Source: Siniperca chuatsi
Lineage: Eukaryota; Chordata; Actinopteri; Centrarchiformes; Sinipercidae
Assembly: GCF_020085105.1 (NCBI RefSeq)
Contig: NC_058047.1
Location: forward strand, 15,820,001 to 15,884,000
Reading direction: 5' to 3'
DNA length: 64,000 nucleotides
Below are positions 42,600 through 54,800 of the stretch, piece after piece (positions within the stretch are counted from its first letter, which is position 1; the number at the start of each line of letters is the position of its first letter). The notes beneath the pieces are model-generated. The model saw only the letters and a program-made list of their open reading frames with translations. It did no database searches and was not told where the DNA came from. The translations under genes and the position numbers were made by a program.

Positions 42600-43520
42600 T
42601 GCCCTTCCATGTTCTGGAAACTTTCCCTGTTGTCTCTCACTCCTTTTATAAAACTTCGTCCCTCATGGTATGGTCAAACAGCAGAGGGAAGAAAATAGCA
42701 GTATGCTTGGCATTCCTAAGGGAGGGATACACAACACAAGAAAAATGCAAGATGTTGTTTACGTATTTCTCAAATGTAAAGCTGCACTCCCTGTTAGAGT
42801 AGGATGATACCTGTGCCAAAAAACAGACACCATTCTTGTTCGTTCTTGTTCAAAACTATCTTCGCTGCAAGGCCCTTGCAATATTTGTGATACCAGCCAT
42901 TTTTAAGTATCATAGCACTGTATTGTAAATATCACACTTTATGGTCCACACATGGCAAACATTATGCTTGAGACATTGAAATGTAAAAGGTAAGATGTCC
43001 TTGTGTGCTAATTTTGAAGAACAAGATACGGGAATATCAGTGAAACATCTTACATGCTTGCTTGGGTATTCTACTACTGCTCAACAATTTCATCAGTATT
43101 AATCAGCATGTAGTCTTCTGTACTCTTTGCCATATTAGTTAATGATATTGTGATACTTGCCTGGTATTATATCAAGGGGTAACATGTTAGTCATCAATCC
43201 ACAGTGAAGGGTCTATTGACAATGATATGACATTGTAATGGCAGTCACATATTGCAGAAACGAAACAATTTGAACCCACGTGTATATCCTGATTTTCAGT
43301 GAAACTGTTTAGGTCCAGATTAAGTGTTTTTAAACTGCAGCATCTAAAAAAGATTAATATGTTGATTTTTCATGTACCATCCCCCTTTTTCTTTTTGAGT
43401 TATATGTAATACTCTAAATACAGTTGTGTTGGACAGTAGGTAACCGTTTTATGGTTTGATAATGAAAACAAACATAGGCTAACCTGAATATTTGTCATAT
43501 ATTATAAATGAAAATGTTTT

Positions 43521-43526
43521 AATAAA
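43521..43526 (+). terminator. nexn: Candidate nexn polyadenylation signal
   Basis: AATAAA about 920 bp after the nexn stop codon. The stretch 42600-43520 is read as 3' UTR and has no other recognised feature. Confidence 0.55.
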
Positions 43527-43929
43527 ATGAATGAAAATAATTTTTGTGGTGTCATTTATTGTTGCATGGAGAAGACTTGAACAACTGATACCTACCAAAT
43601 ATTCTGTTGTACATTCTACTTGCTTTGCTTTTTGGTTTTTGCTTTTAAAGTGAGTATAACCCATGGATCCATCATCATTGTATGGGTGGCGGATCAGTCA
43701 GGTCCCAACAGTAAATTCTCTCCCTGCATCATGCATGCTCCTCTTACATAGCCTATGTGTACCAGCTGTGACCAGTTCAGATAAAGACTGATCCTTCAAA
43801 TTAAACAAAAATAGTAATTTTTACAGGTAATAGTCACAATTCATAAGTAAAAAGCAAAGATTACAACACATTCTGAAAAAAAGTTACATGATATTGTGTT
43901 TCTTAGCTTGATCTTGTGACCCCACCACT

Positions 43930-44241
43930 GACCGTAAACTAAGCACTATTGCGCGTGCGTCGGGCAGGCAGCGACAACTTGCGCCGAGTGAGCATTTTCA
44001 TTAAAAGTAATAGGCCGCCATATTTGTGTAACTTATCCACTACATATAGCCATCTGGTGGGAGAGCGGCGCAACTAGCATCTCCATGGAAACGCACATAA
44101 TGGTGTGGCGCAGCACATCCCACAGACTTGTTATGTTTCGCTAGACGGTTAGCTAAAGGCTATCGCCAGAACAGCTTCTTGCTGATTAACGTTATCTATG
44201 TTTCGAAGAAGACCATCACAGGCGGACACGATCTCATCATC
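43930..44241 (+). promoter_or_regulatory. mindy4: mindy4 promoter and 5' UTR
   Basis: A CpG-containing region with TTGCGCGTGCGT (43949-43960, NRF1-like) follows the AT-rich nexn downstream DNA and leads into the first coding exon. There is no TATA box. The preceding stretch 43527-43930 shows nothing recognisable. Confidence 0.4.
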
Positions 44242-47200
44242 ATGTCCGTTTCAGTTGAAGAGGTTTCTTCGTCCCTTGTACGGGAATATCTGAGTCGAAA
44301 GGTAAGTTAGCTAGCTAATGCTAGGTGGTCAACGGGCTGGACTCATCGTTTCTGTTAACTGCAAACCGCGAACAGAGCTAGCTGGCTAGCTAGCAGTGGT
44401 AACGGTAAAAAGTTTATCTTATTCAGGTGTTGCACCGACATCTGTGATTCGCCAGATTCTGTGCCACTAACGTCACAGATTCAACTCTTAAAACAGTTTC
44501 TGTTGTCACAACTGACATTATATGTGAACCCGTGTATAACGTTAGTATTTAGGTAGGATGATGGTCACATTGTCATGGCTGCTACCATCAGCATTTTTGC
44601 AGCCACCAAAAACGTGACCATGTTAAAAACTTTTACAGTGTCAATATGTACAATACAATGCCTAGTCAAGGCTCTCACAGGTCACAGAATACGATGCAAA
44701 ACACTGTGTTGATGCAGGGACTCAAGAGGACTATTGCCTGTATGGATGAGGAGCATCCACGCACAGAGGCCAGTATCAACAACAGATCACACTTGAGGCA
44801 GATTCTCAACATGGAGGGTCTCTATAGAAAGAATAAGGTAAGTCTTGCATCTGGAGGTTGGCTGCTGTGCAAGTGGATAACATTTAAAAAACTGTAGCTG
44901 ACTTCTCTGTCATTGCAGGTTCAGAACTCCCCCCTGAAAACATTACTGGAGATTATTGTAAAGCATCAAATCAAGGGCCTTAATAACAATGACAAGATCA
45001 CTAGCAATGGAAGTAGTCCCCCACAGTCTGCTCTAACTATCAGCTCATTTGCTAAGTCTCCTGCAGGATCACCAACAGCGATGAATGACACAAAGACAGA
45101 GGATAGCAAACACATCAAATCAAGGTATTTCACAAGTGACATTTTGATACATTATTTTGTGCTCTTTTGACTTTTTGAAAATTGGTTTGAACTTATATGG
45201 GATTTATCTCTTACACAGTTCTGATATAGAAGAAATCTGCCCTTCTCAGCCTATATATACATCATTATTGCCTGAGACGGACAGACTGTCCAGTCACAAT
45301 CAAAGTGGTTTCTGGGCTTATGACTCAGAAGACCTAAAAGGCCAGCCACTGGGGGCTTCCCTCCAGGACAATGAGAGCTTCGTCAGAAGAGAACTAGAAA
45401 AAAAGACTTCCATCACTGAGAGCACCCAAAGGAGCAGAACTAATCGAATTAGACGTGGCATGATGGCTGGACCAATAGCTTGCACACCTCAGGTACTGAA
45501 CTTCTGATGCACCTCTTAAAAAACGTATTGATCCCATATACATCATATTACTCATATTCATCCCACTTTGTTCCATTATTGATGTTTTTCCTTTTAGGAA
45601 TCAAACAAAAAAAGGCAGAATCGAAGGCAAGAAGTGCTCAGAAAAGAAGAAAACAGACAGTCTATGGATGGACTTTTAGTAACCGGCTTACATCAAGAAA
45701 GCTTAGAAAGCGGCCTAACTGAAATCAGCTCAGCTGACTGTGTAGGAGGGCAACGGGAGTTGCGGAGTGCACCAGAGAGAGTGCAGAGGGAAAACAGCTT
45801 TGAAAAAGTGGGACACGACCTACTGAAGACCAAAAAGTAAATAACTATAAGCTGCTAATAGTAGTATGTCTGTGGCAACTTCACAGTTTTATACTGTTGA
45901 AATGATTTTCCTACTGAGTTTTGTTCAAAGTTTTATGTACATTGTGTCTGTTTCTTAGAGTAAAGTCTTTGACCAGGCCAAATGTGACTGATTTGAATGT
46001 GTCTGAGATGGTTTTAGGTAAGTACTGTGTATTTAGAAAAAGAGGCTGCATCCATTGTCTTTTTTCTTTCTTGACTTGTTGCCTTGTATTTGTCAGAGCT
46101 GATGGTGTGTTCATCAATTTCCAGATGACATTGATGATGATGATGATCTGCGAGAACTCTCCAAAGTGTCCTTTCAGAGAACCATCGCAGAGCACAGCTA
46201 TGCTGGCCGCCCGATGGACCAACACACTGCCATGGTGATTTATGCCAGTGTTTCTTTAAAAATGCTGGAGATCGTTTCTGTGGTTTCCTTTGATTTTCTG
46301 TTTGTTTTCTGTTTCTGTTTTTCTCCAGGAATTGAAAGCTGTTCTTCTTGGTTCCAGCCTAAATTGTTTCAGTGTTGAGTGGAGGAATCAGGGTTTCACA
46401 TTCTCAGAAACACATGACCTGAGATACGGAATTGTGCAGAAAAAGGTTGTCTTAACTGTGCCATCCTTCTAAAATTCATTAATCCAGTAAACTGATTTTC
46501 ATATGATTTATTAATTTGAGGTATTATGCTGTTATTATTATACTATTATGTATTTATTTTCTAGGGTGGTCCTTGTGGCGTTCTGGCATCCATCCAAGCC
46601 ATTGTTCTAAAGAAACTGCTGTTTGAAAACATCAAAAGCAGTGATACAGGCCTTCAGTATGTTATCCTTCAATTCAGAGCTTTGGCCCATACTATTAACC
46701 TCTGTGTGTCCTATTGTAATCACTTGGATGCCTTTTACAGCCATTAATTCACATCAAGGCATGCTTTGTAGCCACTGTTAAGTACTAACCTCTACATTGT
46801 CGTATTAACTGTATTATTACCCCAGACGACCTGCTTTTCACTCAAATGCCACTTTGTTCTCAGGAGGTTAAGACCTTCCAACACTACCAGAAGAAAGTGT
46901 CTTGTTTTAGCTGCGTCTGAAATCCTGTGGAGGGCTGGTGAGGAAAAACAAGCCACAATTGCAATGTAAGATTCACTTAATCCTCTACATCCAGACGTTT
47001 ACCACAGAACTTCATTACCAGTATTTAACTAGGTCAAATGTATGTTAATACCTGGCTTAGCTGTTAGGGAGTCCGGGTGGTTCAGTATGTCAATGTCATA
47101 TGAGCAACATACACCACAGATGCTTTGTTAATATCTGCTCTCAGCACCCGTCAGACCCATTGATCTCAGCGTTGATTTAAACAAGTTTGTGTGCTTTTTT

Positions 47201-50200
47201 ACCTCTATTTTTAAAACAGAAATTCAGGGAGAAATCATTTCACCCCAACTGGACACTACAAATCTGAAGGAGTCCTTGAAAAGGTAAAGAGATGCCATGC
47301 ATACACACCTGCTGAAATCTGGGTAGTAATATTATACTCAAGTCGATTAAATGGAAATTAGTTGGATTTAGCTGCATATAGATGAGGAGTTTCATATTTA
47401 AAATATAGTAGTATTTTCTAACTACATCAGACAAACATTCCTCAACAGTATTTTAATGAGCCATTTTTATTGTGTTCAATTTGTGGAATATTACTATGTC
47501 TAAAATTGTAGAAGATTCGTAGCCATATTTGGATTTGCAAAACCACATTTGCACAAAATTTAACAATACTATCAATTTGCAAAATTAGCTTTTTACTTTA
47601 AATCTTAAACTTATCAGTCTTGCTACTGTGTGTACTGTTGATACCTAATTTATAAAAAGGCTGTGATTTGCATTGCTGTGGCTGTTTTATAACCACCTTT
47701 TGTTTCAGATAACATGTTTCATGGTGGATAACATAAAGCACCTGCAGTTGCTTCTGGAGCAGCATATTGAGCAGGCGAGAGACTCAATATCAACTTCCTC
47801 AGTTTAATTTTGCCTGTCATATGTACAAAAGATTGCTAACTTGTTTTGCTCTACTCTGTCTTTTTTCCACAGTTTGAGACAGGGGTGTTAGGATGCATGC
47901 TGCTGACCATATCTGCTGTTCTCTCTCGATCTATTGACAAGTATGTTATGCCTTTTCTAGCACTATGACTGAACAAGATGTGCAGCATGAAAATCACTAT
48001 TAGCTAAACAATGAAACATCACCCCTGTTGTGCTTTCTTTTTATTATTTCTTTAGAGTAAGAGAGGATATGGATGTGCCCACCACCACGCTCATCGGAGC
48101 CCATGGCTACTGCACTCAGGTTTGACATAAAAAGGAATTGGTCTTGATGACACTGGTTTAGGGACACACCCTTCTCTAAGTCCAGTGCTTTCATAGTTCA
48201 TGTTTACAATAGTATTGAAATGCTGCCTCAAAGCCATGACAGCTCAGAACAAGTCTCCAGTCAGCAACTGACAGAAAAATCAAGCCAAACACTATGCTGT
48301 GAACAAGTAACACAAGTACGTGCAGGACCTAGAGTATGTTGACGGTACAATAAAGGGATCTCAGTGTAACACACAACACAGACAGTAAGCAATAATATTT
48401 AACTGTTACTGCTGCACGCAACATACATTCTGGTTACTAAGATTGCTTCTTTGTGTTTGTGTTCACCAGGAGCTGGTCAACCTGTTGCTCTGCGGCAGAG
48501 CAGTTTCTAATGTTTTTGATAATGACATCGAGTTGGACTCAGGCAATGGCAACATGACTCTACTCAAGGGTATCCAAGGCCACTGTGATGTTGGCCTGCT
48601 GTCTTTGTTTGAACATTATAACATCTGTAAGGTGAGGGACATTGCTGGCTGACTCTGTGGTCACCTCCCCACTGACGGACCAGATACTAATCAGATGCAA
48701 GTGAAAACACAAGACCTCAGGGGGCATTCTTTACTGTAATTATGGGCACATCTATGTTGTCAGCAGCACAGATGTGCCCATAATCAAAGCAAAGAATGCC
48801 CTTAAGACTTATAGGATTTATATGATAGTTAACAACACATACACTGCTTGAAAATGTTTACTTCAAAGTAGTTCACATACACGAGAACGAGATAACTCAA
48901 GAAAATGTGAAGCAGCGGGCTCTCTGGTTATCTCAAACAGTAGCATAATAACAAATTAAATTGACCTGGTAAAGTGAAATGTAACTAGTAGGTCAGTAAT
49001 CACCTCATCAACATGTGGATGTGTTTTGATGAGACATGTTGAAGCCGATGTAAGACTCTTGCTCCCGGGAAACTGATTAATAGCAGATTTTGCCCTAGCA
49101 TTTCTAATTATTGAGTCTTCAAGGTTTTATTCAATTGGAGATTTAAAAAAAGGCCCAAGGTAACTAACTCAGAGAAACCAGGAACTTGGCGGCGTGTACC
49201 AGAACATGAAGTAGAGAGGAAGTAGTGCTATAAACCTTATACAGACAAAGAGGGTGATGAGTGTGGGGATATACTGTAGTTTTCCCTCCACTTTCATAAC
49301 ACTGTTTTAAGCAAAGACACTGCAATAAAGAAATTCAAAGTACCTTTCAAATTTTCAAGTTTTTCTGCGCATCATTCACATACACAGTAATTACCAACAC
49401 ATGTACAAAATGTATTATTCCAATAAAAATCGTGTTACTCTTACACCCTGGAAAACTATGTGTCTACTTCTAAGTATTCAGGAGGCACGCATGAACAAGT
49501 ACCATGACAAAGCTGATTTTACTCCTCTCCCACGCTGGTAGCAGGATTCTGAAGTTTGTGACAGCTCAAGATTGTGTGCAACACTTTTTAATTAAGTTAA
49601 AAATAATAAAATTCATGATGGCTGAATTCCATTTAGCTGCTTCGATTTCAGGGTCCTGGTGTTTAATAGACTACTTTGCTCTGTTGTGTTCTACTTTCTT
49701 CTCTCTAAGGTAGGAGCTTACCTGAAGACTCCCCGTTACCCCATCTGGCTGGTGTGCAGTGAAAGCCACTTCAGCGTGCTGTTTGGCCTGCAGAGGGAGC
49801 TGTTGACCAATCAGGACAAAGGTCTGGAGTTTGACCTCTACTATTACGACGGACTGGCCAATCAACAGGAGGAGATCTGCCTCACTGTCTGTATGTAGCA
49901 TCACTTGTCCCACATTCTCAGTGCACATGTCCTTTCTTTTTTGATTGTTGTGTTTCTTATAATCCCCTCACCCCAGTGAGTGACCACTCAGAAAAAATTA
50001 CATTAGGGTATAATTTCTGTGATTAGGATGTGATCTTGTTTTCATGGCAATCTAAATGATCTGGGTTTCTTTCTTTCTTTCTCGTGTTGATGCTTGAGTA
50101 GTGTTATTTTGCTGTTGCACTAATTGTATGTATGCCTAAACTGAAAATGTAAATTAAGAATTTGGATTTTTTAGCTGTTGGCAAATCGGCCCTGAGCTGT

Positions 50201-50753
50201 CAAGATGTGGACACTGATCTCATTCCTCCACTGGAGCACTGTATCCGAACGAGGTAAGGATCTTTTGACATTTCAAACACACAGACACACACCCACATGC
50301 ACAGTAATGTCTGCAGATCCTGAAAACAACCATAAAATGTGTTGATGTTTATTGCTGTTAAAGCTAGGGTAGGTAATGTATTTCAGAAGCATTTTTGTTA
50401 TATATCATTTAATTCGGCCCAAATGAAATGATTGGCTGACCTACCTGCCTGTGCACTCATTACTCATGAAAATGTGTTTTGGGGAAGTGGCTTTGGAGGG
50501 AGGCCTGAAGGGAGGGGGTGGGATTTTTTCGGTTGGATACTTTCAAAATTTAGCCGTCTCTTGCTAGTTTCTCCAACGTTACCTACCCTAGCTTTAATGA
50601 AGGTGTGTTCAAATTTCTTGCAGACAGCTATTAGTTGTAAAGGATCAGGTAGTATATACCTGGGTCAGTTATAAACGCCTTAAACTGTTTTTGTTTTGTT
50701 TCAGGTGGAAAGATGCATTTGTCAGTTGGAATGACACAGAGCCTATTCTCTGA
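44242..50753 (+). CDS. mindy4: MINDY4 (FAM188B) deubiquitinase-family protein
   Basis: Eighteen exons join in phase: 44242-44301, 44718-44837, 44919-45124, 45219-45492, 45598-45836, 45959-46017, 46125-46234, 46329-46445, 46565-46656, 46864-46965, 47220-47283, 47709-47774, 47873-47940, 48056-48119, 48470-48631, 49710-49890, 50175-50253, 50705-50753. This gives 703 residues (human about 757). The N-terminus ([20 protein letters not shown]) is LisH-like, followed by a variable linker. The catalytic MINDY domain starts near residue 357: GGPCGVL places the nucleophilic cysteine near 399, and SESHFSVLF places the histidine near 621. C-terminal [15 protein letters not shown] is conserved. MINDY enzymes cleave K48-linked polyubiquitin. 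The role of MINDY4 itself is less well established. Both catalytic residues are present, so the protein is likely active. The intron after 47774 appears to start with GC. Confidence 0.96.
48632..49709 (+). other. mindy4: mindy4 intron 15
   Basis: 1.1 kb, holding a strong 80-nt hairpin (listed separately). The rest is AT-rich without recognised elements. Confidence 0.6.
48722..48801. repeat. 80-nt inverted repeat (hairpin) in mindy4 intron
   Basis: Arms 48722-48753 and 48770-48801 are reverse complements at 29 of 32 positions, with a 16-nt loop. It may be a pre-miRNA-like stem-loop or the collapsed remnant of a palindromic MITE. Strand of any transcript is unknown, although the host intron is plus. 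Confidence 0.85.
50358..50598. mobile_element. MITE with 19-bp perfect inverted repeats and TTAA ends
   Basis: TTAAAGCTAGGGTAGGTAA at the left end is exactly repeated inverted at the right end (about 50578-50597). Both termini coincide with TTAA, as expected for a piggyBac-type target site. About 240 bp long, noncoding, in the last intron of mindy4. Confidence 0.75.
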
Positions 50754-50800
50754 CTGATCACATGGTTTGATGTTATTTTAATTATGGACCATTAACCGAC

Positions 50801-50806
50801 AATAAA
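50801..50806 (+). terminator. mindy4: Candidate mindy4 polyadenylation signal
   Basis: AATAAA 48 bp after the stop codon gives a very short 3' UTR. A second AATAAA at about 51001 could give a longer form. Confidence 0.6.
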
Positions 50807-51263
50807 CATAAGTTTTCTTCATATTTAAACATATATTTTAGCATTACCATTGTTTTCTCTTGATAGTAAGACACAGTGTTGTTCTGCCATTTGATTACAT
50901 GACATGATGACCTGGATGTTATACGTATCACACAATGTATGGTGTTGCCTACAAAATGATATTTGAGAGAATGCAGTAACTATATCTTTGAAAGGTTTAG
51001 CAATAAACATAAGCTAACATTTTCTTTAAATGGGAAACTCATACTTTTGTTGCTGGTGAAATGTAAACGCCACAATGGCCTTTTACTCTTTACCTGTACC
51101 TTTTTACATAAAGATATAACCATATAACCGATTGTTATCCATATTTTAAACTAAATTATTATTTCCCTGCTTATTAGAAATTAAATTAATCTGATCTTTT
51201 AATCAAGAAAACTGTTGAAAAATGACTACATAAAATAAGTGTTAATTTCACATCACGTTTTAA

Positions 51264-51580
51264 CTAGAGCTGCACAATTAATCTCAATATTATCGAAATC
51301 GTGAAGTATCCAAAACGCAGAAACTGCAATGTTTTGATAAATGTAATTGTGTTGCAGAGATGCCCTGGCCTATAAATCTTGTTCTCCAGATGAAAGAAAA
51401 CGTGTTTGTTTGGTACAGACCCCAACAAATAACATCATCGTGATTTTAATAGTTGTTTCAATGAAAATGAAAATTGTGATGCAAAACGATCATTCTCACT
51501 AATCGTGAATCATATCGCAATTGTAATATGTCAAAATAATCACAATATGATTTTTTTTGTACCATATCGTGCAGCCCTAG
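51264..51580. mobile_element. MITE with CTAGRGCTGCACRAT termini
   Basis: The left end CTAGAGCTGCACAAT matches the inverted right end CTAGGGCTGCACGAT. The interior is rich in AATCG/CGATT and contains ATCACAATATGATTTTTTTT, the hallmark of a widespread fish MITE. No coding capacity. The superfamily (hAT-like) is inferred from the ends only. Confidence 0.7.
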
Positions 51581-51758
51581 TTTGAACTGACTTTTGTATG
51601 ACACTTACTATGTAATCTTATGTTACAGTTTGGTTTTGAAATGGCCCAAAATCTCACTTTAAGTGAGATAATATGTTAGGTTGTACTGTATTTGTTTTCA
51701 TCGCTTCAGTAATAATTCTGATGTGTTGTAAAGAGATTAGATTAAATAAAGACAGACT

Positions 51759-51759
<1 letters not shown>

Positions 51760-51805
<46 letters not shown>
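51760..51805. repeat. TG microsatellite
   Basis: An uninterrupted run of about 22 TG units downstream of mindy4. Confidence 0.95.
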
Positions 51806-51806
<1 letters not shown>

Positions 51807-54800
51807 ATAGAGAGTGAATATTCTACTAAATTGCTTATAATTGCCTTGATGAATTTTCACTTTTGACAGACCACTCATCTGGAACAGAAAATAAAATCAT
51901 TCAATACCTCAACTGTCTCCACACAGTGATGGTTGTTTTGTGTGTCTCTCTTGCGTCTCTTCATCTTTGGCTCCATAAACACCATTTCTGTCGCTACAAC
52001 TCTTCATAAAGCTGCTTTTAATTACCAACCAAATAGGAAAAATACTGCAAAACTACTGTTTTGTAACTTAAGTATAGTTATACTATATATTGTAGAGAAA
52101 AGATCATGAAGTCTTCTACAATAGAGCATACAAGGCTTTTAACTAGAAAATGTAAGTGCTTCTGCAAACAATCATTTTCAGTTTACACAAACAAAAATGA
52201 TCTGTTTGAAAGGAAAATAAATCCTAAATAAATGCAACTTGTAGAAAGTAATGCATTCTTACTGCCATTACAGGTGACTTGATGCATGAGGATGAACACT
52301 GCGGCTTGTGTTAATTAAGAAGCTCACTGTGACTTTAGCAAATCTGTTTTTAAAAGCTGCTTTAAAAACTGCTTGTCTAATGTAAATGAAGCACCACTTA
52401 CCAGTAGCTATCTGTTAATATTGATTTAAAATGTGAATTACTGAATGATGGATACAATAGACCAATATATAAATTAGGACTAGAAAAATCACAGTGCTTG
52501 GTGGTACAGATGTACAATTCACTTCCATAAAAAATACTTTATTTGCTGCTCTGTGCATCCGAGGCATGTATTTCTTTTTTTACTCATTTGATAAATGAGC
52601 ATTTATATAATTCTTACACATTTTTCCAAATAAAGAATACAATCTCAAAGCTAATTGTGAATTAACTCTTAACTATGTCACATGTCAGGGTAAAAAAAAC
52701 AACAGATTCAGCTGAAAGATGCCTTGCAGTTAATCAGTGTGTTTAGTATTAGTCATGGCAGGCGTCAGAGCGCACAAAGTGTGGGGCATACAGAGGGGGT
52801 GGCAGGGAGACCTGTGCCAACACCTCCAGCACATGGGATCAAAGACACTGCAGCTGGCACAGACAGAGCTGCAGCAAGTCACTTCCCATCAAACTCTCTT
52901 GTGCAACGTGGAGTCCATTTAATATCAGTACAAAGCAGGGGTCAACGCATGTCCAAACCACCTTGGCAACAACACACAACAAAACAATGCAAGCTGATTT
53001 CTTTATTAAATCTGTCACAGTCACTCATATCCATAACATTTCTATTTTGGTGCAATAGAAATGCTGGGGAAGAGCTCACTCTCATTCTACAAAAGACATA
53101 GGAAGTGCCATGAATTAATCATGAGACATGGAGTGAATCAATGAGCCCTCTACAACAATTTTACAGCCATCAAGGCTACTGCGTCACTATAAATAAGGTG
53201 GTTTGCTTGAATGAGGCCTTGGGGTCCAAGAAATTGGATTAAAGTGTTTACTTTTGCCACAAAATTCCTCTGCAGATGGGGGGAGTTTGATACGTCACAA
53301 GGAACCAAGTTTAGGTTTTAGGTAATATGCTAGTCATAATCCTCACTGAACAGTTGGCGCGTGAAACATTTTAGTAAGGGCTAATCAAATTACAAATGTG
53401 TGTATGATTTCAATGTCAATTAAAGACAGGAATTGGGACAATCCATTTACTTGGTGAGCCGATATCAACTCAGAACTGGGACATGCATAAAAGGTCCAAG
53501 TCTGCTGCAAGAATGGTGTCACTCCAGATCACAGCCTCCTCATACAGAATAAAGGATTGAAAAGAAGCTAATCTGTAATTGTGTCTCTTGCCCTATCTGT
53601 TTCAAAGAGCACAACAGCACAGTTGGAGGTGACTAGATCGTAGTTATAACATTAAGGTGTTTTTTTTCTCTGCTGCTGAGCTTTGGTGCAGCAAGGTGCA
53701 GTCTGACAGGAAGGAAATGGCCGGCTTTGGTCTCTATTTTCTATTTATCGCACCAGCATTTCTCAAAGGTATCAGAGGAGGGATTTGGTGCTTGTGTGTA
53801 ATTGTGTTAGAGCCCTCCCACATGCTGTCCCCAGTGCATCTTCTGTCTCCTCTCCTAATCTGTGCTGTTTGTCTTCAGATAAGTGATATCCTCCTCAGAT
53901 TAGGATCCGGTGTCCCTGCCCTGCCCACCCGGAGGGAAAGGGATCCCCAGTGCATCCCCATGAGGTGCAGGCTTTATTTTTAGCTGCCTAATCCTTTTAT
54001 AGCTCAAGTAGAAAACATCACCCCTTTCCATTAATTGTCCCAGGTAACCATGACACAATATGAAAGGAAAGGAAGTACTTGGTTTCGCAGGTTTGACAAT
54101 ATTCAGGAATTTGATGGATCAGAAATTTCTAAACTGGACTCTCCTGTTCCTGAGGAAGCTGTGATTTGTGGAAGAGAGGCAACAGACCATTTTATGGCCC
54201 TTCAGAACAAGGCCATCTCATATCAAGTTGGAAACATGTTGCACGGATTGAGATAACAATCACACTGATAGGAGGATGTGTACGTCCAAAGAAAACACGT
54301 CAGTGCAATTTCAGTTTCCAAACTTTTGACAGCTTCCATGGATGATTTTTAATGATCTCACAACAAGCCAAACTTTGTTGAATGATGCATGATCCAATGT
54401 AACAAACTGTTCCTGCTGAGTCTGTAGAGACATGCTGGCGTGAGAACTGAGCTGTTGTAATCGTTGGCTTAGCATGTTTTCTTCAGAACTCTGTCTTTCA
54501 GCATCCCTATGTGTGCATGGCTCAATACTTAGTTCACTACCCTAATAAAAACAGTAGACAATCACTGTAACTATTCCCCAGGCACACATCTCAGTACAAG
54601 ATGATACAACATGACAAGAAGAAGAATGTTGGATCCTGTTTATTTTGTCAGGACTTTATAACAGTCTGTTAAGGTAAGGGTAGGTAATTTAAACACCCTG
54701 CAGAAATACACAATAATCAAGATGAGTTTCATTAAATGGCAGCTCTGACAGCTTTGCTTGTTTTAATTTTCATACATAGTGTTTACTGTTTTGCATTTAG

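Noticed and set aside
53657-54256. Two open frames (108 and 73 codons) downstream of mindy4
   Set aside because: No recognised domain, no shared splice phase and no promoter. Treated as chance frames.
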